Below, piece after piece: positions 1 to 6,669 of a stretch of 21,951 bases of DNA (its first letter is position 1; each line of letters opens with the position of its first letter). The position numbers were made by a program, and so were the translations under genes. Under the pieces are notes generated by a model. It ran no database searches and was not told where the DNA came from. It saw only the letters and a list, made by a program, of their open reading frames with translations. The stretch spans positions 1-21,951 of the forward strand of contig CATWCP010000014.1 of the NCBI GenBank assembly GCA_958349325.1. Direction: 5' to 3'. The DNA is from an uncultured Collinsella sp. (GTDB lineage Bacteria > Actinomycetota > Coriobacteriia > Coriobacteriales > Coriobacteriaceae).

Positions 1-1
1 C

Positions 2-97
2 GAGATCTCATTCCGCGATCGGCACATCGTTGATGCTCTCGGTTTGCCGCTGGCGTGCTTGTACCCCGCTACCCCACTTCCCTGTATACTGATGTAG
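2..97 (+). CDS. C-terminal fragment of a possible XRE-type HTH regulator (5' end outside window)
   Basis: An open frame enters from the left edge and stops at TAG 95-97, giving about 31 residues. It contains the stretch RHIVDALGLPLACLYP, which resembles the last helix of XRE-family helix-turn-helix domains (the usual pattern is roughly I-A-x-A-L-G-V-x-L-x-x-L-F). The start and most of the protein lie outside the window, so this is a suggestion from a short stretch only. The stop lies about 50 bases before the start of the next gene on the same strand, so the two could be cotranscribed. Confidence 0.4.
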   Translation, partial: EISFRDRHIVDALGLPLACLYPATPLPCILM

Positions 98-147
98 CAC
101 GTGTTTCATCTGGGCTTGTTGGGCCGGGTCGTTCATGGGAGGTTCTT

Positions 148-639
148 GTGGCTGTTTCGAATCCGCCCAAGGGGAGCGTTTCTTCTTCGTCCATCAAGCC
201 GGTTACACGCAAGGCCGTGCGTTGCCAGCGCGAGGTCGCTTGGCTTGTCACGCAGACGGCGGGCAGGCTTGTGGCGACCACTCAGGACGTCAATGCGCCT
301 ACGCCGAGCTTTGTGTTAGCGGCGGCGCTGGATTTTGTGCGCCAATTGGAGCTTGCCGCGCAGGATGCCAACGGCCACCTCGACTACCAGAACGTTATGG
401 CGCCCGACCTGCAAACGTTCTGCCACATGGCCAAGTTGCCTGCCGCGCCCAATGCGCTTTCGGACGCAGGCTACATGTTTACGCTCTCGGGCGCGGACCT
501 TATCCGCGACATCTATGCATACTGCAGCGAGCTCGCCGAGCGCCACGTCTTTGACGCGGCTGAAGTCAAACCGGGATATGTCATCAAACTGGTTCTTAGG
601 CTGTTCTTGATGGACGGGTTCGCGGCCATGCCGGCGTAA
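148..639 (+). CDS. Hypothetical protein, 163 aa
   Basis: I do not recognise this family. I chose the GTG at 148 because GGGAGG at 137-142 sits five bases upstream, whereas the longer frame from position 55 has no ribosome binding site and begins inside the preceding reading frame. The N-terminal ~25 residues are Ser/Pro/Lys-rich and look disordered. The rest looks alpha-helical and soluble, with no membrane segment or signal peptide. Two stretches, roughly residues 50-80 and 115-145, are rich in Ala, Leu and charged residues, as in a small helical bundle. No catalytic motif or Cys/His cluster was seen. The gene converges on the AlbA_2-type regulator across a gap of about 100 bases. It appears to be a real gene because of the ribosome binding site and the codon use, but its function is unknown. 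Confidence 0.6.
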   Translation: MAVSNPPKGSVSSSSIKPVTRKAVRCQREVAWLVTQTAGRLVATTQDVNAPTPSFVLAAALDFVRQLELAAQDANGHLDYQNVMAPDLQTFCHMAKLPAAPNALSDAGYMFTLSGADLIRDIYAYCSELAERHVFDAAEVKPGYVIKLVLRLFLMDGFAAMPA

Positions 640-689
640 GCCGAGTCTTTAGCATCACCGTCAACTGGGCAACAACCGCTTAACCTTAG

Positions 690-712
690 TTGGCGCCAAT
701 CGAGGGTCGATT
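690..712. other. Overlapping short palindromes in the convergent gap
   Basis: The gap between the converging genes holds TTGGCGCCAA (690-699) and AATCGA-ggg-TCGATT (698-712). Neither is followed by a clear T run on either strand, so a terminator role for one or both flanking genes is only possible. Nothing else recognisable lies in 640-739. Confidence 0.25.
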
Positions 713-739
713 ATTGGGTCGCCTCGTCCGCTAACGCAT

Positions 740-2206
740 TTATTCCACGCGCTCCAACAGTCGATACTTGCGGTTGCGGCTCGTCGCCGGCGCCGTGGGC
801 TCAAGCTCGCCTTGAGCAATGAGCGCGTTGACGCGCGACCTAACCTGGGAAATTGTGAGCCCCGTGCGCTCTGCCAGCTCACGCGTCCCCAGCTCGCCGT
901 AATGTTTGAGTGCCGTCACAATTAAGCCCCCGCCATGATCGACCGGCTCGATCTTTGAACGGTAAAGTACGACCTTGAACCGATCGAACCCCGGGCAGAA
1001 CAGGGGCTCGGCCAGACCATGCGCGCGCATGGCATCGATCATCATCGGGATGCCCGAGCCATTGCCCTCAGCCGGCGAACCTGCGCCATCCGGCAGCGGG
1101 ACAATCGACATGAGCTTCACAAGCGTCGCATTGCGACATCGGGAGTTGCCGTCAAACAGGTTCTCGCGAGTCTTTCCTCCGTATAGGCCGCCGGGGTTCG
1201 TCACCTCGATACGGTCATCAAAAACGTCAACAGCGATCGATTGCCCACAGAACCGATCTCCGTATTCTCGGTGGATTACGGCGTTGGCAATCGCCTCGCG
1301 CAGGACCTCCTCGGGAATCTCCAGCGAGTCGACACGCGAGACGCCTTGGATCGTCGAGGTTCGCCGCAAATTCTTGGCGATTGCCGCGACGGCATCCGAG
1401 ATCATTTCGCCCAACGTTCCCTCGCAGATCGTACGGTCCATGAACCTCAACGACCCCGCCGCGCCCTTCTGCGTTCCGGCATAGACCGCCACATCGATAA
1501 AGAGCTTGGGATAGAACTGCTGAGGATAGGCACCCGCAGCCAGGAGTCCGGCCTTAGTGACATTGCCCTGGGAGTCGAGGAAATTCAGGCGCTCCAGCTT
1601 CGTTTTCTTGTCCGGCGCGCCGCGCATCGCACGAGGTGTCAGTGAGAAAGCACGCTCTATCGTGCGGTCGACCAGGGCCTCGTCAAGATCGCCTGCGACC
1701 GCGCCGAGCACTGCATCGCGATCACTGGGGCTCGCCCGTTCATACGATGACAAGGACAGGACCTCGGTCGACGAGAGCGGAACATCTTTATCATCGATGC
1801 GTTTGTAGCTGCCGCCTTGAGCGCCCCGCTCTATGACATAACAAGGCTTGCTAGACGGGTCGAGCTCCTCAATCGTGATGACCAGAACCACGGTGCCCTG
1901 GAGCTCCACGCGTTCAATGGTGTATTTGGGCGGATTGGCCAGTTTTCCGCGCCCGCCGGCATCACCCATGCCCGCTACGAATTGGTTGAGCACCTTCTCG
2001 GTCTCAAAGTTCTCAACCGGGACAAAGCCCGCGCGCTCGCTCACGCCGAGCACGATAATTCCGCCAGCGGTATTCGCGAATGCGCTAACCGTTTCCCATA
2101 CGTCGCGGGAAAGCGTCGTGGCGCTCTCCTTGACCTCGACGTTAAGATCGTCCGAGCCCATGCGCCTTAAAGACTCGAGCAGACCGGTCAGCTCGTTTTC
2201 GTTCAT
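740..2206 (-). CDS. AlbA_2 (Schlafen-like) ATP-binding protein with C-terminal winged helix, putative transcriptional regulator
   Basis: The protein has three parts. The N-terminal ~130 residues match the AlbA_2 nucleic-acid-binding fold (SAFANTAGGIIVLGVSE is the typical core). The middle is a GHKL-like ATPase-type module, with EAIANAVIHREY near residue 300 followed by a DRIEVTNPGG stretch and a glycine-rich EGNGSGIP stretch. The last ~50 residues look like a winged helix (TRELAERTGLTISQVRSRVN). This is the architecture of proteins often annotated as RecG-related or DNA-binding ATP-binding proteins, although they have no helicase motor. I prefer the ATG at 2206 over 2212 because AAAGGA lies seven bases upstream of it but only one base from the other. 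The two TATCTCTC arrays upstream suggest autoregulation, which is inference. A defence-related role has been proposed for some relatives, but no partner genes are visible here. Confidence 0.8.
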   Translation of the reverse strand: MNENELTGLLESLRRMGSDDLNVEVKESATTLSRDVWETVSAFANTAGGIIVLGVSERAGFVPVENFETEKVLNQFVAGMGDAGGRGKLANPPKYTIERVELQGTVVLVITIEELDPSSKPCYVIERGAQGGSYKRIDDKDVPLSSTEVLSLSSYERASPSDRDAVLGAVAGDLDEALVDRTIERAFSLTPRAMRGAPDKKTKLERLNFLDSQGNVTKAGLLAAGAYPQQFYPKLFIDVAVYAGTQKGAAGSLRFMDRTICEGTLGEMISDAVAAIAKNLRRTSTIQGVSRVDSLEIPEEVLREAIANAVIHREYGDRFCGQSIAVDVFDDRIEVTNPGGLYGGKTRENLFDGNSRCRNATLVKLMSIVPLPDGAGSPAEGNGSGIPMMIDAMRAHGLAEPLFCPGFDRFKVVLYRSKIEPVDHGGGLIVTALKHYGELGTRELAERTGLTISQVRSRVNALIAQGELEPTAPATSRNRKYRLLERVE

Positions 2207-2266
2207 CTGCATGTCCTTTCGCTCGGCCCGGCGGAGAATGCCGCGAATAGATTTCCTTCGTCTCTC

Positions 2267-2338
2267 AGTTATCTCTCGTAATTATCTCTCATCTTTCTGC
2301 TATCTCTCATATTAGAGATAAGTGAGAGATGAAAGATA
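2267..2338. repeat. Operator-like array, copy 1 (TATCTCTC boxes)
   Basis: TATCTCTC occurs at 2270, 2283 and 2301, followed by inverted GAGATA/GAGAGAT boxes at 2315-2330 and a degenerate GAAAGATA at 2331. The ~72-bp block is repeated 165 bp further on with the same 13- and 18-bp spacings. It lies in the 5' leader of the AlbA_2-type gene, downstream of the predicted promoter. Confidence 0.75.
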
Positions 2339-2358
2339 AGATATCTGCCATTTGTTTC

Positions 2359-2387
2359 ATTTAAACATGTTTTTGCTGGTAGAACAA
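2359..2387 (-). promoter_or_regulatory. Predicted promoter of the AlbA_2-type regulator
   Basis: Read on the minus strand, TTGTTC (2382-2387), a 17-base spacer and TTAAAT (2359-2364) form a reasonable sigma-70-type promoter. It lies between the two TATCTCTC arrays, so one array would be upstream and the other in the leader. A small inverted repeat GTATTG-aga-CAATAC (2391-2405) lies just upstream of the -35. Confidence 0.35.
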
Positions 2388-2431
2388 TCAGTATTGAGAC
2401 AATACCATGATTGCTTGTCTCTTTGCTGATC

Positions 2432-2503
2432 AGTTATCTCTCATATTTATCTCTCGTCTTTCTGTTATCTCTCGTATTAGTGACGAATGAGAGATGAGAG
2501 ATA
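2432..2503. repeat. Operator-like array, copy 2 (TATCTCTC boxes)
   Basis: TATCTCTC occurs at 2435, 2448 and 2466, followed by inverted GAGAGAT (2489) and GAGAGATA (2496). It aligns to copy 1 at a constant offset of 165 bp, with differences mostly between boxes (gtaa against atat, for example). Preservation of the boxes while the linkers drift suggests selection for protein binding. Confidence 0.75.
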
Positions 2504-2515
2504 CGTGAGTAATGA

Positions 2516-2535
2516 ACGAGCGTGGATTTTTGGAC
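2516..2535 (+). repeat. 20-bp interspersed repeat, copy 1
   Basis: ACGAGCGTGGATTTTTGGAC at 2516-2535 is identical to 18896-18915. Here it sits between the second TATCTCTC array and the terminator of the PTS operon. A short GGAC-N9-GTCC inverted repeat starts at its end (2532-2548). Confidence 0.7.
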
Positions 2536-2550
2536 GGTCGGAAAGTCCCT

Positions 2551-2591
2551 CAAACAAAAAACGGGGCCGGCCTTACGCCGAGCCCCGTTTT
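2551..2591 (-). terminator. Rho-independent terminator of the PTS operon
   Basis: AAAACGGGGC (2558-2567) pairs with GCCCCGTTTT (2582-2591), with a GC-rich 14-base loop. Read on the minus strand the hairpin is followed by TTTTTTGTTTG. It lies about 45 bases after the EIID stop codon. Confidence 0.85.
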
Positions 2592-2636
2592 CAAACGGTC
2601 AGTTAGTTATCCAACGCGCGAGCGTAGCAGTCAACA

Positions 2637-3485
2637 TTACGCCGCCGCGAACACTCCCAAACCCGTTCCGATGATGCAGATCGCGAAGATGCCAATAATA
2701 ATCCAAATGGTCTTGACACCCTTTTTATAGAGGGCAACGCAAGCGAACGTTGCCAGCAAGGGCAGCAGACCGGGGAAGATCGAATCGAACAGATCCTGCA
2801 GGACAATCTCCGAACCACCCACATCAAAGGTCAAAGCCGTGGACAGCGAGACCTGTGCCGCAATCATTGCGCCAATGACGGTCATTCCGAGGACACCGGC
2901 AGCATGCGTCATGCGAGACATAAGGTTGTTCTCTTCGGACTGCTGCAGGAACTTGGTTCCCAGGTCGTAACCCAGATGGGCGGCGACGATACGCGTTGCA
3001 AAGTTAATCACGGAGTAGATGAGCGCGTACACGATGGGGCCGAGCGGGTTGCCCGTCGAAGCGATGCCAATACCAATGCCGGCGGCGACCACGCGGAACG
3101 TACCCCAGTAGAACGAATCGCCAATGCCGGAAAGCGGTCCCATGAGGCCGACCTTCATGGCGTTAATCGAGGACGTGTCGAAGTTCTTATCGGCAGCCGC
3201 CTGCTCTTCCATCGAAACCGTTAGGCCGGCTACAAACGGAAGCACATGAGGCGTGATGTTAAAGAACTCGGTATGGCGATCAAGTGCCGCATAGTAATCG
3301 TCGTCGTTGGGATAGATCTTTCGCAGGGGCTTCTGAATGGTGTACGTGAAGCCCATTGCCATCATCTTGTCGTACGACTGCGAGCACTGGCTCGTAAACT
3401 GGCGAAGGAACATGCTCCGATACATATCGGGAGTCATAATCGCGTCCTTCTTGGCCTCTTTGAGATCGGTGTTCTGGGTAGCCAT
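2637..3485 (-). CDS. PTS system mannose/fructose/sorbose family IID component
   Basis: This is the IID membrane subunit, which forms the sugar translocation channel with IIC in mannose-family phosphotransferase systems. At 282 residues it has normal family length. Hallmarks visible are the N-terminal MYRSMFLRQFTSQCSQSYDKM segment, the conserved loop GLMGPLSGIGDSFYWGTFR near residues 110-130, and C-terminal hydrophobic segments (LLPLLATFACVALY and WIIIGIFAICIIGTGLG). The start codon overlaps the IIC stop codon as TAATG, with AGGAGG inside the 3' end of the IIC gene, which indicates translational coupling. It is the last gene of the operon and is followed by a strong terminator. The substrate cannot be read from this subunit. 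The neighbouring SIS enzyme suggests a glycated amino acid. Confidence 0.93.
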   Translation of the reverse strand: MATQNTDLKEAKKDAIMTPDMYRSMFLRQFTSQCSQSYDKMMAMGFTYTIQKPLRKIYPNDDDYYAALDRHTEFFNITPHVLPFVAGLTVSMEEQAAADKNFDTSSINAMKVGLMGPLSGIGDSFYWGTFRVVAAGIGIGIASTGNPLGPIVYALIYSVINFATRIVAAHLGYDLGTKFLQQSEENNLMSRMTHAAGVLGMTVIGAMIAAQVSLSTALTFDVGGSEIVLQDLFDSIFPGLLPLLATFACVALYKKGVKTIWIIIGIFAICIIGTGLGVFAAA

Positions 3486-4258
3486 TAGAAGTCCTCCTCT
3501 TCATCCTCGGCAACCGCCTGCGGACCGGCCGAGCCCTCGCGGAAGGCCAGGAGCAGCGCGACGCAGATAGCGGCAGCGGCAACACCGACAACGTCCATCT
3601 TGAGGTAGATGACCATAATGAATCCCAGGAACAGCCAGGGAAGAAGCTTGTTGTCGCCCATGGTCCTAATAAGAAGTGCGAAGCCGATGCAGACCATGAC
3701 GCCGGATGCAACGTTGAGGCCGTCCATCACAAACTGCGGAATCGCGTTGAGCGCATTGTTGATGAGGTCGGCACCAAAGAACAGCGAGCAAAACACCAGC
3801 AGTGCAGACGGAATGCCAATCGACAGCGGCACGACGGTCAGATGGTACAGGTTCGCCTTGGCAAGATCGCGATTTGCCAGAGCGGTCTCAATCTTCTTGC
3901 AGGCAAAGGCACCCGGAACGGCGTAGCAGAAGTTGCGCCACACCTGAAGGAAGACGGAGACGGGAAGGGCGAGCGCGACGGCAGTTGCCGTGCCCGTACC
4001 CGTAATGACGGCAAACGCGCAGCCAAGCACGCCGGAGGCATAGACCTCGGGAGGAACCGCCGCGCCGACCATGATGGCGCCCATGAACATGGACTCCAAA
4101 GCAGCGCCGACGATAACGCCCTGCTGGACATCGCCAAGGATCAAGCCAACGAACAGGCTCGTAAACAGCGGACGACCAAGCATCGTAATGCCAAATAATT
4201 GCTCGTCCATGGACGCAATAAATGCGACCAGCGCAACTAGAAGATACTGGACAACCAT
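3485..4258 (-). CDS. PTS system mannose/fructose/sorbose family IIC component
   Basis: This is the polytopic sugar permease subunit of a mannose-family PTS. The family signature is LGRPLFTSLFVGLILGDVQQGVIVGAALESMFMG, near residues 25-60 (first 20 residues alone are diagnostic). Several hydrophobic segments follow, and the tail is acidic (EDEEEDF). I prefer ATG 4258, giving 257 residues, over the in-frame TTG at 4267. The upstream sequence has only a modest GGGG as ribosome binding site. The stop overlaps the IID start by one base. The gene is separated from the SIS enzyme by about 80 bases that hold a 13-bp perfect hairpin. Confidence 0.93.
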   Translation of the reverse strand: MVVQYLLVALVAFIASMDEQLFGITMLGRPLFTSLFVGLILGDVQQGVIVGAALESMFMGAIMVGAAVPPEVYASGVLGCAFAVITGTGTATAVALALPVSVFLQVWRNFCYAVPGAFACKKIETALANRDLAKANLYHLTVVPLSIGIPSALLVFCSLFFGADLINNALNAIPQFVMDGLNVASGVMVCIGFALLIRTMGDNKLLPWLFLGFIMVIYLKMDVVGVAAAAICVALLLAFREGSAGPQAVAEDEEEDF

Positions 4259-4279
4259 TTCGATCAACCCCAGAAACAG

Positions 4280-4318
4280 GTCTGCAGGCGAGGCATTCTG
4301 CGCAGCTCGCCTGCAGAC
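4280..4318 (-). other. 13-bp perfect intercistronic hairpin between SIS enzyme and IIC genes
   Basis: GTCTGCAGGCGAG (4280-4292) pairs perfectly with CTCGCCTGCAGAC (4306-4318) around a 13-base loop. There is no T run on the minus strand afterwards (CTGTTTCTGG), so it is not a standard terminator. It could protect the 3' end of the upstream message, mark a processing site, or cause partial termination. Confidence 0.7.
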
Positions 4319-4339
4319 AACCGCAGCAATTTGAGAGGA

Positions 4340-5374
4340 TTAGTAGTTCATCTGGTGATAGTAACGACGCGTGGTGAGCGGGTGGTTACGGACGTGCTCG
4401 AGATGGCAGCTCAGACGCTCGGTGATGGTGTAGGTGACCATCGGGGAGACGATCTTGCGGAACTCGGGGTCGCTGAACGGCAGCTCGACCTCGGCGGTGT
4501 CGAACTTGTTCACGCGGACATGGACGCCCTTCTCGTCAGCGAGCATATGAGTGAAGTTGTCCACGCGGTCCATGAGCTTACGGGTGTCGTCCTCGCCGTA
4601 GAGCATGATGAGGCTCGTGCCCTCCTCGCACAGCTCGATGGTGCCGTGGAAGAACTCGGCGGCGTGGATGGACTTGGTCTTGATCCACTGCATCTCCTCG
4701 AGGATGCACATAGCGTAGTCGTAGGCCTCACCCCAGAGCATGCCGGAGCCGATCACCATGTGGTAGTCGGTGTCCTTGAAGTCCTCGGCCATGGCGGCGC
4801 AGCGCTCGTCCTGAGCGTCCTTGGCCTTGATGAGGTACGGGGCGATGTTGCCGAACTCCTCCATGAAGGTGTCGTACTTGGGGAAGGCGCCGGCGTTCTT
4901 GAGGAAGCGGGCGACCAGCGTGATCTGGTAGGTGTAGATGGCCTCGCACAGAACGTCGTCCTCGGCGAAGCTGAAGAACTTGTAATCGGCGTACTCGGTG
5001 GCCGGGGTGTTGTCGTTGGAGACATACATCAGCGTGCGGGCACCCTGCTCCTGGCAGAACTTGGCGGCCTCGATGATCTCGGGGGTGGTGCCGGTACGGG
5101 TGGAGAAGACGCAGACCGAGTCCTTGTTGAAGGTCTTGGGCGGGCATGCGAGGAACTCAGCGGCAATCTCGCAGTGGACGTCGACGTCGGCCGTGGTGGT
5201 CTCGACCCAATACTTCATCGGGAGCGTGTGGGCCCAGGTGCCACCGCAGCCGATGAAGAAGATGTTGGAATAACCCTGCTCGCAGACCTTGTCCACGGCA
5301 GCCTCAATCTGAGGACGGAGAGCGAGGGCATCGCTCACAACCTTCTCGTAACGAGGCTCATCGAAATTGAACAT
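4340..5374 (-). CDS. SIS-domain sugar-phosphate enzyme, FrlB/Gfr-like deglycase (putative)
   Basis: This is a 344-residue protein with two SIS domains. The first has the phosphosugar-binding motifs IGCGGTW (41-47) and STRTGTTPE (91-99). The second carries Glu227 and His243, exactly 16 residues apart within EEMQW...EFFHG, matching the catalytic Glu/His spacing known for the GlmS isomerase domain and for the FraB deglycase. The C-terminal HPLTTRRYYHQMNY resembles the RRYY-containing tail I remember from FrlB. The predicted role is to cleave a 6-phosphorylated Amadori compound (fructoselysine- or glucoselysine-type) delivered by the neighbouring PTS, releasing glucose 6-phosphate and an amine. 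The deglycase assignment is inference; an aldose/ketose isomerase of the AgaS type is the alternative. It has a good AGGAG site and its own predicted promoter, and lies between the IIB and IIC genes. Confidence 0.8.
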   Translation of the reverse strand: MFNFDEPRYEKVVSDALALRPQIEAAVDKVCEQGYSNIFFIGCGGTWAHTLPMKYWVETTTADVDVHCEIAAEFLACPPKTFNKDSVCVFSTRTGTTPEIIEAAKFCQEQGARTLMYVSNDNTPATEYADYKFFSFAEDDVLCEAIYTYQITLVARFLKNAGAFPKYDTFMEEFGNIAPYLIKAKDAQDERCAAMAEDFKDTDYHMVIGSGMLWGEAYDYAMCILEEMQWIKTKSIHAAEFFHGTIELCEEGTSLIMLYGEDDTRKLMDRVDNFTHMLADEKGVHVRVNKFDTAEVELPFSDPEFRKIVSPMVTYTITERLSCHLEHVRNHPLTTRRYYHQMNY

Positions 5375-5394
5375 CCCTTACTCCTAACTCACTT

Positions 5395-5415
5395 GGATGA
5401 ACCCTTCATTCATCC
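5395..5415. promoter_or_regulatory. Operator-like inverted repeat in the SIS gene leader
   Basis: GGATGAA (5395-5401) and TTCATCC (5409-5415) form a perfect 7-7-7 inverted repeat just downstream of the predicted -10, where a repressor would block initiation or early elongation. The binding protein is unknown; the GntR regulator of the same operon is the obvious candidate. Confidence 0.5.
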
Positions 5416-5423
5416 CATGACGT

Positions 5424-5452
5424 TATAATACTTTATATAACTAACTATGCAA
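5424..5452 (-). promoter_or_regulatory. Predicted internal promoter for the SIS-IIC-IID segment
   Basis: Read on the minus strand, TTGCAT (5447-5452), 17 bases and ATTATA (5424-5429) make a strong AT-rich promoter in otherwise GC-rich DNA. It lies after the terminator that follows the IIB gene and about 50 bases before the SIS gene start. Confidence 0.55.
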
Positions 5453-5484
5453 GAGCTATTTCAGATTTTTTTTGATTTTTCTTT

Positions 5485-5520
5485 AATAAAAAGCCCGCCG
5501 ATTAAATGATCGACGGGCTT
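5485..5520 (-). terminator. Rho-independent terminator after the IIB gene (internal to the PTS locus)
   Basis: On the minus strand AAGCCCGTCGAT pairs with ATCGGCGGGCTT around a six-base loop (5491-5520, one G-T wobble) and is followed by TTTATTAA. It lies about 50 bases after the IIB stop codon and before the SIS promoter, splitting the locus into two transcription units or reducing distal expression. Confidence 0.85.
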
Positions 5521-5569
5521 AAGAAAGGAGGACCTGGTTAATAAATGCTAGACAATGGCATGTTTCCAG

Positions 5570-6043
5570 CTAGAAAACGTCCTTGGCAAGTACCTTTGAG
5601 TCATTGGGAACCTGACGGATTTCGATAACCACGCCATCGTTCACAAGCTCTTGGATATGCTCGGCATCGGTTTCGGTCGCAAAGATCGCGGGGGTCGGAT
5701 GAAGCGTGGTCTCGGGAGACTTTCGAGTTCCGCCCAGATTGATCTCCTTGATGTCTTTGCAACCCTTAGCAAGGCGATAGGCATCCTCGATCGTCTCGAC
5801 AATGATAAACAGCGAATACTTGTCGGTGACGCCGCTGTTGAGCGCCTCGATAGCAGCGTTTACGTCTTTTATGACGAGCTTCACGCCGTTGGGACGAGCT
5901 AGCCTCAATGCGGCTTTTCTCATGTCGTCTTTTGCCACGGCGTCGCTGGCACACAGGATGCAATCGACATCCAGCGCATGTGTCCAAGACATGGCGACCT
6001 GGCCGTGAATCAATCGGTAATCAACTCTCGTAAGCTTAATCAT
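5570..6043 (-). CDS. PTS system mannose/fructose/sorbose family IIB component
   Basis: This is the cytoplasmic phosphotransfer subunit, which passes phosphate from IIA to the incoming sugar. The family signature RVDYRLIHGQV includes the phosphorylated histidine, residue 13 from my chosen start. I place the start at ATG 6043 because GGAG at 6053-6056 lies nine bases upstream, whereas it abuts the in-frame ATG at 6052. The resulting length of 157 residues is typical. It is separated from the IIA gene by about 70 bases and followed by an intrinsic terminator. Confidence 0.93.
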   Translation of the reverse strand: MIKLTRVDYRLIHGQVAMSWTHALDVDCILCASDAVAKDDMRKAALRLARPNGVKLVIKDVNAAIEALNSGVTDKYSLFIIVETIEDAYRLAKGCKDIKEINLGGTRKSPETTLHPTPAIFATETDAEHIQELVNDGVVIEIRQVPNDSKVLAKDVF

Positions 6044-6114
6044 CGTAATCATCTCCGCACGTAATAAAGGTAATGACAGGCGTGGCCCTTAGCTAGGGCT
6101 CGAACCAGAACTAA

Positions 6115-6534
6115 CTAGAACTCTTCTTCTTCGACATCGACAAGCATGTCCGCCGCCTCACAAAGCATGATAAACGAACGTGATCCCTCGACCGCAGCTT
6201 TGGCCTTGTCCGCATCCAGGGAGTCCAGCTGTGTAGCCATTTCCACCAGCAGCGGCAAGTTCATTCCGGTGATCAACGTAAACGATCCGGCGGTCTGCCT
6301 CTGAATGAATTCGTTGTTTACAGAGCCGCCAAAGATGTCAGTCACGACAAACCAAGAGTCGGCAGGGTCCTTCGACTCCATCCAAGCATCGATAAGCGCT
6401 GCGACATCCCTCGTGTCGTCATCGACATAGGCGCACAGACACTCGATTCGGTCGTTGGCGCCCATCAGGATCTCGAGAGAGCTCTTCATACCTTGGGCGA
6501 GATAACCATGACTCGCTAGCAATATCTTATTCAT
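6115..6534 (-). CDS. PTS system mannose-family IIA component
   Basis: A 139-residue single-domain IIA protein. The start MNKILLASHGYLAQGMKSSLE places the phosphorylated histidine at residue 9, as in the ManX/AgaF family. It accepts phosphate from HPr and gives it to the IIB protein encoded just downstream. The ATG at 6534 has GGAG five bases upstream. The acidic tail (DVEEEEF) resembles the acidic end of the IIC protein. It is the first structural gene after the GntR regulator and has its own AT-rich promoter. Confidence 0.93.
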   Translation of the reverse strand: MNKILLASHGYLAQGMKSSLEILMGANDRIECLCAYVDDDTRDVAALIDAWMESKDPADSWFVVTDIFGGSVNNEFIQRQTAGSFTLITGMNLPLLVEMATQLDSLDADKAKAAVEGSRSFIMLCEAADMLVDVEEEEF

Positions 6535-6560
6535 AGTTCTCCAATATCAATAAGACGTAC

Positions 6561-6589
6561 TATATTGTCATAACAAAGTATATTAGCAA
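6561..6589 (-). promoter_or_regulatory. Predicted promoter of the IIA-IIB unit
   Basis: Read on the minus strand, TTGCTA (6584-6589), 17 bases and AATATA (6561-6566) lie in an AT-rich stretch upstream of the IIA gene. The match is moderate. An inverted repeat about 50 bp upstream could be the operator. Confidence 0.4.
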
Positions 6590-6636
6590 TCTACCCTGCG
6601 CGGTGTGTCTATTTTCCAAATCCGCGAACGGTAGCA

Positions 6637-6658
6637 ATTGGTCGGTAAATTGACCAAT
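6637..6658. promoter_or_regulatory. Inverted repeat between GntR and IIA genes, candidate operator
   Basis: ATTGGTC (6637-6643) and GACCAAT (6652-6658) are perfect arms separated by eight bases. The repeat sits 12 bases past the regulator's stop and upstream of the predicted IIA promoter, with no T run to suggest termination. A GGTC...GACC core is compatible with HutC-type GntR operators, but the assignment is inference. Confidence 0.45.
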
Positions 6659-6669
6659 CTATCTCTAAT

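Noticed and set aside
740..2206. RecG helicase
   Set aside because: There is no Walker A helicase motor or DEAH box; the resemblance is to AlbA_2 proteins often mislabelled as RecG-related.
2267..2503. Possible CRISPR-like repeats
   Set aside because: The boxes are only eight bases, spacers are 5-10 bases, both orientations occur, and no cas gene is near. An operator array fits better.
2512..2730. 72-residue open frame starting in the repeat region
   Set aside because: It crosses the PTS terminator and then runs antisense to the end of the IID gene.
4331..5428. 365-residue open frame on the plus strand
   Set aside because: It is antisense to the SIS gene, which has clear catalytic motifs, and has the Val/Leu/Gly/Asp-rich composition typical of a GC-rich shadow frame.
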